Positions 54,492 to 62,047 of a stretch of DNA of 64,000 nucleotides are shown piece by piece. The notes under the pieces are model-generated. The model searched no databases. It was not told where the DNA came from and worked only from the letters and a program-made list of their open reading frames with translations. Within the stretch, counting starts at the first letter, position 1, and each line of letters begins with the position of its first letter. The stretch lies in NCBI GenBank assembly GCA_963205115.1, contig CAUJHV010000064.1, positions 124,001-188,000 of the forward strand. Direction: 5' to 3'. The stretch comes from Pseudomonadota bacterium. GTDB taxonomy: Bacteria; Pseudomonadota; Gammaproteobacteria; Burkholderiales; Burkholderiaceae_C. The translations under genes and the position numbers were made by a program.

Positions 54492-54511
54492 ATAACAGCG
54501 AGAGGAGCGTC

Positions 54512-55363
54512 GTGGGACACGTCACGTCTTATTCGGTCGTACACGGCACACGCGTGGTCGAACGACAACGTCTGCTGGTACGCCGGGACCCGGCGGTCTG
54601 GCCCTTTGTGTGGCGCGGGCTCTTGCCGGCGCTGGGCCTGCTGCTGATCGGGCTGTATGCCGTCTGGCCCTTCGCCAAGGGAGAGATCGAGGCCAACGTC
54701 AACCGCTCGGTCACCAAGGCTCTGGCCCTGCGTGGCCTCACGGACGTGGCGGTGAACGTGTCAGGCCAGCACGTGTTGCTCAGCGGATCGCTCAAGCCCG
54801 GTGTCTCTGCGCTCGAGGCGATCGACATCGCGCGCACGGCCACCTGCCCCACCTGGCTGGGGCCGCAGACCTGCGCCGAGGTCGTCATCGGCAGTTTCGA
54901 CGGCGCCCTGCCCAGCCTGCCCGCGCTGCCCAGCGCGCCGACCCTGCCGAAGATCGCCGCTGCGGCTTCCGCGGCAGTGCCGACGGCAGCGGAGCGCGAG
55001 GCCTGTGAAAAGGCACTGGCCGAGGTGGTCAATCAGCAGCGCATCGAGTTCACCTCGGGCAGCGCGGTGCTGACAGCGTCCAGCAAGGCGGTGCTCGACC
55101 GCATCGCCAAGGCTCACAGCGGCTGCAAGGGCACCGTGCGCATCGAGGGGCACACGGATGGCATGGGCGACCCCACCGCGAACCAGAACCTGAGCCTGGC
55201 CCGCGCCGAAGCCGTGCGCACCGAGCTCACGTCGCGCGGCATCCCGGCCGACCGCCTGGTGGCCGAAGGCTTCGGCGCCACACGGCCCGCAGGGGACAAC
55301 GCCACGGCCGAAGGACGTCGGCAGAACCGTCGCATCGAATTCAAGGTCGTCGTTCCGAACTGA
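54512..55363 (+). CDS. Inner-membrane-anchored BON-like/OmpA protein 2
   Basis: This 283-residue protein has the same plan as its upstream neighbour. There is a basic N-terminus (RQRLLVRRDP), one membrane segment (LLPALGLLLIGLYAVWPF, ~residues 36-53), a BON-like region (VAVNVSGQHVLLSGSLKPGV), a linker and an OmpA domain with IEGHTDGMGD, LSLARAEAV and RRQNRRIEF. The start is a GTG at 54512 with GAGGAG five bases upstream. It should anchor in the inner membrane and bind peptidoglycan. The next gene (repeat protein) starts 33 bases later. Confidence 0.82.
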   Translation: MGHVTSYSVVHGTRVVERQRLLVRRDPAVWPFVWRGLLPALGLLLIGLYAVWPFAKGEIEANVNRSVTKALALRGLTDVAVNVSGQHVLLSGSLKPGVSALEAIDIARTATCPTWLGPQTCAEVVIGSFDGALPSLPALPSAPTLPKIAAAASAAVPTAAEREACEKALAEVVNQQRIEFTSGSAVLTASSKAVLDRIAKAHSGCKGTVRIEGHTDGMGDPTANQNLSLARAEAVRTELTSRGIPADRLVAEGFGATRPAGDNATAEGRRQNRRIEFKVVVPN

Positions 55364-55396
55364 ACGGCCCGCACTACATCCTCCGAGGGAACAGTC

Positions 55397-57979
55397 ATGT
55401 GGTATCTGATTTACAAGATCGTGTTCATGCTGCTGTCCGCGGCCGCCTTTGGGGCGGCGCTGGCCTGGTGGTGGATGCGCCGTCACTATGAAGACGTGAC
55501 GCTGGAACACAGCCGCTGGGTCGAAAACTGGGACCAGTGGCGCCAGCGCTTCGAAGGCCAGCTCGCCGCACGCCCCGCGGTCGACCTGACGCCCATCGCC
55601 GACCGCCTGACCGATGTCGAGCGCCGCATCGACGGCATCGCCATCCCCGCGCCCACGCCGGCAACGGACCTCTCCCCGGTCAACCAGCGCCTGGCCGCGC
55701 TGTCCACCGCCGTGGCGGCCATTCACCTGCCCACGCCCAAGGATGTCGATCTCGGGCCGCTGACGCAGCGCCTGGCCGCGGTCGAAGCGGGCCTGAAGGC
55801 CATCCACATCCCGCAGCCCGAGAAGCTGGATCTTGCGCCGGTGCTGCAGCGCGTGGCCGAGGTCGAGGCCAGCGTCAAGGCCATTCGCATCCCGCAGCCG
55901 GAGAAGGTCGATTTCGCGCCGATCCTGCAACGTGTGTCGGACGTCGAAGCTGGCGTCAAGGCCATCCGCATTCCGCAGCCCGAGAAGGTCGATTTCGCAC
56001 CTGTCCTGCAGCGCGTGTCCGATGTCGAGGCCAGCGTGAAGGCGATCCGCATTCCCGAGCCGGAGAAGCTCGATCTGGCCCCCGTGCGCCAGGAGATGAC
56101 GACGCTGCGCGGTCTGGTCACCGCCATCCGCATTCCCGCGCCGACACCCGCCACCGATCTGGCGCCCGTGCAACAGCGCCTGGCGGCGGTCGAGAAGGCC
56201 GTGGCCGCCATCCGCATCCCGGAGCCCGTGGCCACCGACCTGAACCCGGTCATGAGCCGCATCGCCGCCTTCGAGGAGGCCGTGCGCTCGATCGAGTTCC
56301 CGCTGCCCAAGGACGTCGACCTGACGCCGCTGACCGACGACGTCGCGGCCCTGCGCGCCCAGGTGGCGGCCATCCGCATGCCTGAGCCGACGCCGGCCAC
56401 CGACCTGGCGCCGCTGCAGCAGCGGCTGGCCGCGCTGGAGACCGCCGTGGCGGCGATCAAGATCCCGGCGCCGGTGGCCACCGATCTCGCACCGGTCACC
56501 TCGCGCCTGACGGCCTTCGAGTCCGTCGTGCGTGCCATCCAGATTCCGGTGCCCAAGGAAGTCAATCTCACGCCGGTCTTCGAGCAGCTCACGCTGCTGC
56601 GCAACAAGGTCGAGGCCATCCGCATGCCCGAGCTGCCCAAGGCGCCCGATCTGGCACCCCTGCAGCAGCGCCTGGCGGCCGTGGAAACGGCGGTCGGCGC
56701 GATCCGGATCCCCGCACCGGTCACCACCGACATGGTTCCGGTGCAGCAGCGGCTGGCGGCGCTCGAAACCGCCATCGCCGGCATCAAGATCCCGGCGCCG
56801 ATGCTCACCGACCTGTCGCCGATGACCCAGCGGCTGGACCGCGTGGAAACCGCGCTGTCGGCCATCAAGATCCCGGCGCCGGTGGCCACGGACCTCACGC
56901 CGGTCCAGCAGCGCCTCGCTGCGGTCGAAACCGCCATCGCCGGCATCAAGATCCCCGCGCCGGTGCTTACCGATCTGTCGCCGATGACCAAGCGGCTCGA
57001 AGGCGTGGAGGCCGCCGTGTCGGCCATCAAGATCCCGACGCCGGTGGCCACCGATCTGGGCCCGGTCCAGCAACGCCTGGCCGCGGTTGAGACGGCCGTG
57101 CACGCGATCAAGATTCCGGCGCCTGTGGCCACCGATCTCGGCCCGGTGCAGCAGCGGCTGGCCGCGGTGGAATCGGCCGTGTCGGCCATCAAGATCCCGG
57201 CACCGGTCGCGACTGACCTGGGCCCCGTGCAGCAGAAGCTCGCCGCGGTGGAATCGGCCGTGGCCGCCATCCGCATCCCCACGCCCGTGGCCACCGATCT
57301 GGGCCCGCTGAACGCCCGCGTCGAGGCACTGGACCGTCGCCTGGCGGCGCTGCGCTTCCCGGATCCGACCCCGGCGACCAACCTGCAGCCGCTGGCCGAT
57401 CGTGTCGCGGGTGTCGAACGCGCCGTGGCGGCCATCCGCATTCCGGAGGCGCCCAAGCCGCAGACCGTCGATCTGGAACCGGTGCAGCGCCGTCTGCAGT
57501 CGGTCGAAGCCGCGATCGGCAACATCCGCCTGCCGGCGCCCGCACCGGCCGTCGACCTGCAGCCCGTGCTGGGCCGCCTCGGCCGGCTCGAAGAGGCCCT
57601 GGCGGCCGCCATGGCGGAACTGCGCAAGCGGCCCGCGCCGCCGCCCGCGCCTGTGCCTGCTCCCGCGCCCGTGGCTGCACCCGCGCCTGCCGTGCCGACA
57701 GCGATGGTCCGCAGCGGCAGCCGCAACCTGCTGACACACGCCGGCCTGGGCAAGCCGGACGATCTCAAGCGCATCAAGGGCGTGGCGCAGGTGCTCGAGC
57801 GCATGCTGCACGGCATCGGCGTCTACTACTTCTGGCAGATCGCCGAGTGGACCCCTAAGGACATCGAGTACGTCGACACGCAGCTCACGGCCTTCAAGGG
57901 CCGCATCTCGCGCGACAGCTGGGTGCCGCAGTCGGTGGCCTTCGCGGCCGAGCCTTCGACAGCGAAGAAGCCGGGCTGA
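55397..57979 (+). CDS. Membrane-anchored 25-repeat protein with C-terminal helix-hairpin-helix domain
   Basis: The 860-residue protein has one N-terminal membrane segment (YKIVFMLLSAAAFGAALAWWW, residues ~6-26), then about 25 tandem 27-28-residue repeats from residue 63 to ~745. A Pro/Ala linker follows (~748-775), then a helix-hairpin-helix domain (~780-845) with LKRIKGVAQVLERML, YYFWQIAEWTPKDIEYVD and ISRDSWV. This end resembles the COG3743-type domain called 'flap endonuclease-1-like', but nuclease residues are not evident. More basic residues follow the membrane segment than precede it, predicting a cytoplasmic C-terminus. No family is recognised for the whole; function unknown. Confidence 0.8.
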   Translation: MWYLIYKIVFMLLSAAAFGAALAWWWMRRHYEDVTLEHSRWVENWDQWRQRFEGQLAARPAVDLTPIADRLTDVERRIDGIAIPAPTPATDLSPVNQRLAALSTAVAAIHLPTPKDVDLGPLTQRLAAVEAGLKAIHIPQPEKLDLAPVLQRVAEVEASVKAIRIPQPEKVDFAPILQRVSDVEAGVKAIRIPQPEKVDFAPVLQRVSDVEASVKAIRIPEPEKLDLAPVRQEMTTLRGLVTAIRIPAPTPATDLAPVQQRLAAVEKAVAAIRIPEPVATDLNPVMSRIAAFEEAVRSIEFPLPKDVDLTPLTDDVAALRAQVAAIRMPEPTPATDLAPLQQRLAALETAVAAIKIPAPVATDLAPVTSRLTAFESVVRAIQIPVPKEVNLTPVFEQLTLLRNKVEAIRMPELPKAPDLAPLQQRLAAVETAVGAIRIPAPVTTDMVPVQQRLAALETAIAGIKIPAPMLTDLSPMTQRLDRVETALSAIKIPAPVATDLTPVQQRLAAVETAIAGIKIPAPVLTDLSPMTKRLEGVEAAVSAIKIPTPVATDLGPVQQRLAAVETAVHAIKIPAPVATDLGPVQQRLAAVESAVSAIKIPAPVATDLGPVQQKLAAVESAVAAIRIPTPVATDLGPLNARVEALDRRLAALRFPDPTPATNLQPLADRVAGVERAVAAIRIPEAPKPQTVDLEPVQRRLQSVEAAIGNIRLPAPAPAVDLQPVLGRLGRLEEALAAAMAELRKRPAPPPAPVPAPAPVAAPAPAVPTAMVRSGSRNLLTHAGLGKPDDLKRIKGVAQVLERMLHGIGVYYFWQIAEWTPKDIEYVDTQLTAFKGRISRDSWVPQSVAFAAEPSTAKKPG
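55583..57640 (+). repeat. About 25 repeats of 81-84 bp inside the 860-residue protein
   Basis: The consensus unit is DLxPVQQRLAAVExAVxAIKIPAPVAT: an amphipathic helix of about 16 residues followed by an I-K-I-P-A-P turn. Units are 27 or 28 residues. Neighbouring units near 57040-57290 are almost identical in protein but differ at many synonymous codon positions. Older units in the first half vary more (KVDFAPVLQRVSDVEASVK). The repeats are in frame and uninterrupted. Confidence 0.92.
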
Positions 57980-58003
57980 GCGGCTCCACCGTTTCGAACC
58001 CTG

Positions 58004-58035
58004 ACGCCCGTGGCCGTGAGGCCCCGGGCGTTTTT
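58004..58035 (+). terminator. Strong terminator after the repeat-protein operon
   Basis: A long stem is formed: ACGCCCG / CGGGCGT (58004-58010, 58025-58031) enclosing GGCC-GTGA-GGCC, immediately followed by TTTTT. It lies 25 bases after the repeat-protein stop and closes the operon. Confidence 0.88.
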
Positions 58036-59162
58036 CATTTGGTGGGTGACGGCGTACGGAAATGCCACCAGGGCAAGGCCCGCGTGAGCGACAGCACCTC
58101 GCCGCTGTTCGGGAACGCCGCGTACCCCGGCAGCACGGTCAGGGTCTGCGCCCAGTCGGGGCTGGCCAGACAGGCGCGCAGGGCGCGAATGGCGGGCAAC
58201 TCCAGGCTGTCGTTCAGGCACACGAGGTAGTAGTCCTCTTCGACCAGGGGCACGAATCCCAGGCGGTAGGCCATCGCCGCGGCAGCCACGCCCAGCCCGG
58301 CGTCGGCCCTTGCGCCGGCCACAGCCGCCGCGACCGCCACGTGGCTGTCCTCGACGCGCTCGTCCAGTGCGTCCAGACGTTCGAGATCGATGCCCTGTTC
58401 CACCATCAGGTGCTGCGTCAGCAGCCGCGTGCCGGACCCTGGTTGGCGGGCCACGAAACGCACGCCCGGGACCAGTGCATCGGCCAGCCAGCGCATCTTC
58501 AGCGGGTTGTCCGGCGCCACGATCAAGCCCTGCGTACGCCGCCAGGCTGCGATCAACTTGTGCCGACCCGGCTTGAGCAAGGGTTTGAGCTGGCGCGAGA
58601 ACAGGTGCGGCCCGTGTTCCAGCGGCGGCACGTGGAAGCCTGCCACCAGGCAGCGCCCTTCGGACAGCGCACGCAGCGCGTCCATGCTGCCGGCGAACTT
58701 CAGGTCGATGTGCAGCTGATGCTTTTCGCGCGCCCGCTCGCGCAGCAGCGGCAGCGCCAGGTCGTGGCTGGCCCAGATCGACAGGACTTCCTGGTCGCCG
58801 TCGAGCGCCTCGGCCAGCACGCGTTCGAGCTCGGCTCGCAGCGCCTCGATATGCGGCGTCAGCCGCGCACGCGCCTGCTTTTCGGCCCACAACAGACGCT
58901 CGGCAAAGGGCGTCAGCCGCGCGGGCTGGCCCTGCGACCAGCTGACCAGGTTCTCACCGAGCACGGTCTCCCAATGCTTGAGTTGCCCCCAGACATGGCG
59001 GTAGGAATGCCCCGCGGCCTTGGCCGCATGGGCGATCGAGCCGTGGTCGCGCACGCCCGACAACAGATCGAACAGCGGGTTCTGCACATCGGACCCGCGC
59101 TGGTCCCCCGCACCGAAGCTGTACTGCAGATGGACGCCGCGGCTGTGCATGACTGGATTCAT
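58035..59162 (-). CDS. ModE/LysR-like regulator with molybdate-binding-protein-like domain
   Basis: This 375-residue protein has an N-terminal winged HTH of ModE/LysR type (NPLFDLLSGVRDHGSIAHAAKAAGHSYRHVWGQL). A C-terminal periplasmic-binding-protein-like domain (COG1910-like; LPLLRERAREKHQLHIDLKFAGS, RQPGSGTRLLTQHL) follows. The gene is four bases after the formate dehydrogenase alpha gene, which needs molybdenum cofactor. It may sense molybdate or formate and regulate the operon; that is inference. The start is uncertain between ATG at 59162 and 59150; a GAGGAG lies directly before the first. Confidence 0.75.
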   Translation of the reverse strand: MNPVMHSRGVHLQYSFGAGDQRGSDVQNPLFDLLSGVRDHGSIAHAAKAAGHSYRHVWGQLKHWETVLGENLVSWSQGQPARLTPFAERLLWAEKQARARLTPHIEALRAELERVLAEALDGDQEVLSIWASHDLALPLLRERAREKHQLHIDLKFAGSMDALRALSEGRCLVAGFHVPPLEHGPHLFSRQLKPLLKPGRHKLIAAWRRTQGLIVAPDNPLKMRWLADALVPGVRFVARQPGSGTRLLTQHLMVEQGIDLERLDALDERVEDSHVAVAAAVAGARADAGLGVAAAAMAYRLGFVPLVEEDYYLVCLNDSLELPAIRALRACLASPDWAQTLTVLPGYAAFPNSGEVLSLTRALPWWHFRTPSPTK

Positions 59163-59166
59163 CTCC

Positions 59167-62007
59167 TCAGCAAGCGGCCGACGCAGCATGGCTGCGCCCG
59201 CCGCCAAAACTCAGTTGCGCAGGCGGCTCGCCACCCGCGCGCAGGCGCACGGCGCAGTACTTCAGCTCGGGAATCTTGGCCGCGGGGTCCAGCGCCGGGT
59301 TGGTCAGGCGGTTGATGGCTGCCTCGTACCAGCAGAAGGCCACGAACACCGCGCCCACCGGCGTGCTGTCGTCCGCGCGGGCATAGAGCGTGACCTGGCC
59401 GCGGCGCGATTGAATCGTCAGGCATTGGCCCGGCGCAATGCCCAGACGCTGCATGTCGGCCGGGTGCACCAGCGCGACCGGATCGGGCTCGAGGGCATCC
59501 AGCACGCCCGAGCGCCGCGTCATGCTGCCCGTGTGCCAGTGTTCGAGCTGCCGGCCGGTGATCAGCACCATCGGGTACTCGGCGTCGGGGCGTTCGTCAG
59601 CCGGGATCAGGTCGGCCGGCACAAAACGTCCGCGACCGTCCGCGGTGGGGAAGTCGTCCGTGAAGATGATCGGGTGCCCAGGTTCGTCCTCGCGGTGCAC
59701 CGGGTAGGTCACCGCCGACTCCGCCTGCAGCCGCGCCCAGCTGATGCCTTCGATGCTGTGCATCACGTGGCGCATCTCCTCGAAGACGGCCTGCACCGCG
59801 GCTTCGCCTTCGCCGTAGCTCCAGTGCAGGCCCAGGCCGCGGGCCATCTGGCTGACGATCCACAGGTCCTGACGCGCATCACCCGGCGGCTGCAGGGCCT
59901 GGCGGCCGAGTTGCACCGTGCGATCGGTATTCGTGAAGCTGCCGGTCTTCTCCGGGAATGCGGAAGCCGGCAACACCACGTCGGCCAGGGCCGCGGTCTC
60001 GGTCAGGAAGATATCCTGCACGACCAGCATCTCCAGCGAGGCGAGCGCCTGCCGCGCATGGTTGGCGTCGGGGTCGCTCATCGCCGGGTTTTCGCCCAGG
60101 ATGTACATGCCGCGCACCTGCCCGGCGAGGATGGCCTTCATCACCTCGACCACGGTCAGACCCGGGCGCGGGTCGAGTTGCGACTCGGGCACGCCCCAGG
60201 CCTGCGCCATGCGCGCACGCGCACCGGGCTCGGTGACGCGCTGGTAATCGGGGTACATCATCGGGATCAGCCCCGCATCGGACGCACCCTGCACGTTGTT
60301 CTGCCCGCGCAGCGGATGCAAGCCGGTGCCGGGCCGGCCGATCTGGCCCGTCATCAGCGCCAGCGCGATCAGGCAGCGCGCGTTGTCCGTGCCGTGCACG
60401 TGCTGGCTCACGCCCATGCCCCAGAGGATCATGGACGCGCGGCTGGTGGCGTAGGCCCGGGCCACTTCGCGGATGGTGTCGGCCGGGATGCCGCAGATCG
60501 GCGCCATGGCTTCCGGCGCATAGGCTTGCACGTTGGCGGCCAGCGCCTCGTAGCCGGAGGTGCGGTCGGCGATGAAGCCCTTGTCGACCAGGCCCTCGGC
60601 GACGATGACATGCATCATCGCGTTGAGCAGCGCCACGTCGCTGTCGGCCTTGAATGGCAGCCAGCGCCAGGCGTGACGGACGAGTTCGTTGCGGCGCGGG
60701 TCCATCACCACCAGCTTCGTGCCGGCCTTCACCGCGTTCTTGATCCAGCTCGCGCCCACGGGATGGTTCACACCGGGATTGGCACCGATGACGATGACCA
60801 GCTCGGCCTGCGTCACGTCCATCACCGGGTTGCTCACCGCACCGGAGCCCAGGCCCTCCAGCAGCGCCGTCACGCTGGACGCGTGGCACAGCCGCGTGCA
60901 GTGGTCGACGTTGTTGCTGCCGAAGCCCAGGCGCACGAGTTTCTGGAACAGGTACGCCTCTTCGTTGCTGCACTTGGCCGAGCCGAAGCCCGCCAGCGCC
61001 TGCGGCCCTTGGGTGTCGCGGATGCGCGCCAGGCCGCCGCTGGCCATCTGCAGCGCCTCTTCCCAGCTGGCTTCGCGGAAATACTGCAGCACCTGCGCCG
61101 GCTCGATGGAGGCATCGGCACGCTTGGGCGCATCGGCGCGGCGGATCAGCGGGCGCGTCAGGCGGTGCGGGTGGCTCACGTAATCAAAGCCGTAGCGCCC
61201 CTTGACGCACAGCCGCCCGTGGTTCGCCGGGCCGTCGCGGCCCTGCACGTGCACGATGCGGTTGTCCTGCACCGTGTAGCTCAGCTGGCAGCCGACACCG
61301 CAGTACGGGCAGACGGAATCCACCGTCTTGGCGTCGACCGCCGGCTGCACCGCCGCCGCGTTGGACAGCGCGCCCGTGGGGCAGACCTGCACGCACTCGC
61401 CACAGGCCACGCAGGTGGACGCGCCCATCGGGTCGTCCATGTCGAAGACGATCTGCGCATGGCCGCCGCGGTGGGCCAGGCCGATGACGTCGTTGACCTG
61501 CTCGTCGCGGCAGGCGCGCAGGCAGCGCGTGCACTGGATGCAGGCGTCCAGGTTGACCGCGATGGCCGGGTGCGAGGCGTCTGTCGCGACGCGCTCACGC
61601 GGCGCAAAACGCGGACGGCCCAGCTGCAGGTGCGCGGCCCAGCGGTCGACCTCGTTGTTGCGCGTGTAGGGCGCCTCGACCATGTCCGATTGCAGCAGTT
61701 CGACCACCATGCGCTGCGCCGCCACGGCGCGCGGGCTGGCGGTCTGCACCTGCATGCCGGCGGTGGGCAGGCGGCAGCAGGCGGCGGCCAAGCTGCGTTC
61801 GCCGTTGATTTCGACCATGCAGGCACGGCAGTTGCCGGCCGGCTCCAGGCCGTCGGTCCAGCACAGGTGCGGCACGTCAATGCCTTCGCGGCGGGCGACC
61901 TGCAGCAGCGGTTCGTCGGCACGCGCGGCGACCTCGCGGCCATCGAGCGTGAAGCGCACGGTCGGCGCATCGAGGCGGGCGCGTTCGGCGCGGGTGGCGG
62001 CATTCAT
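59167..62007 (-). CDS. fdsA: NAD-dependent formate dehydrogenase alpha subunit
   Basis: The 946-residue molybdopterin oxidoreductase has an N-terminal [2Fe-2S] domain (CWTDGLEPAGNCRACMVE), two [4Fe-4S] sites (CIQCTRCLRAC, CVACGECVQVC) and the cluster next to the Mo domain (CPYCGVGC). The Mo ligand is Cys374 followed by His375 (LCHASS), so it is the cysteine, not selenocysteine, type. It oxidises formate to CO2 and passes electrons along its clusters to the fused beta subunit. The start at MNAATRAERA follows that gene by 40 bases. It is cytoplasmic. Confidence 0.94.
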   Translation of the reverse strand: MNAATRAERARLDAPTVRFTLDGREVAARADEPLLQVARREGIDVPHLCWTDGLEPAGNCRACMVEINGERSLAAACCRLPTAGMQVQTASPRAVAAQRMVVELLQSDMVEAPYTRNNEVDRWAAHLQLGRPRFAPRERVATDASHPAIAVNLDACIQCTRCLRACRDEQVNDVIGLAHRGGHAQIVFDMDDPMGASTCVACGECVQVCPTGALSNAAAVQPAVDAKTVDSVCPYCGVGCQLSYTVQDNRIVHVQGRDGPANHGRLCVKGRYGFDYVSHPHRLTRPLIRRADAPKRADASIEPAQVLQYFREASWEEALQMASGGLARIRDTQGPQALAGFGSAKCSNEEAYLFQKLVRLGFGSNNVDHCTRLCHASSVTALLEGLGSGAVSNPVMDVTQAELVIVIGANPGVNHPVGASWIKNAVKAGTKLVVMDPRRNELVRHAWRWLPFKADSDVALLNAMMHVIVAEGLVDKGFIADRTSGYEALAANVQAYAPEAMAPICGIPADTIREVARAYATSRASMILWGMGVSQHVHGTDNARCLIALALMTGQIGRPGTGLHPLRGQNNVQGASDAGLIPMMYPDYQRVTEPGARARMAQAWGVPESQLDPRPGLTVVEVMKAILAGQVRGMYILGENPAMSDPDANHARQALASLEMLVVQDIFLTETAALADVVLPASAFPEKTGSFTNTDRTVQLGRQALQPPGDARQDLWIVSQMARGLGLHWSYGEGEAAVQAVFEEMRHVMHSIEGISWARLQAESAVTYPVHREDEPGHPIIFTDDFPTADGRGRFVPADLIPADERPDAEYPMVLITGRQLEHWHTGSMTRRSGVLDALEPDPVALVHPADMQRLGIAPGQCLTIQSRRGQVTLYARADDSTPVGAVFVAFCWYEAAINRLTNPALDPAAKIPELKYCAVRLRAGGEPPAQLSFGGGRSHAASAAC

Positions 62008-62047
62008 GGGTGCGGGCTTTCTGCAGCGCGGCGCAGAGGGGCGGTAT

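Noticed and set aside
54761-57811. A 1016-codon open frame antisense to the repeat protein
   Set aside because: It is a reverse reading of the 81-bp repeats and gives a GHRRR-type low-complexity product. The forward frame has a membrane anchor, sensible repeats, a start context and a terminator.
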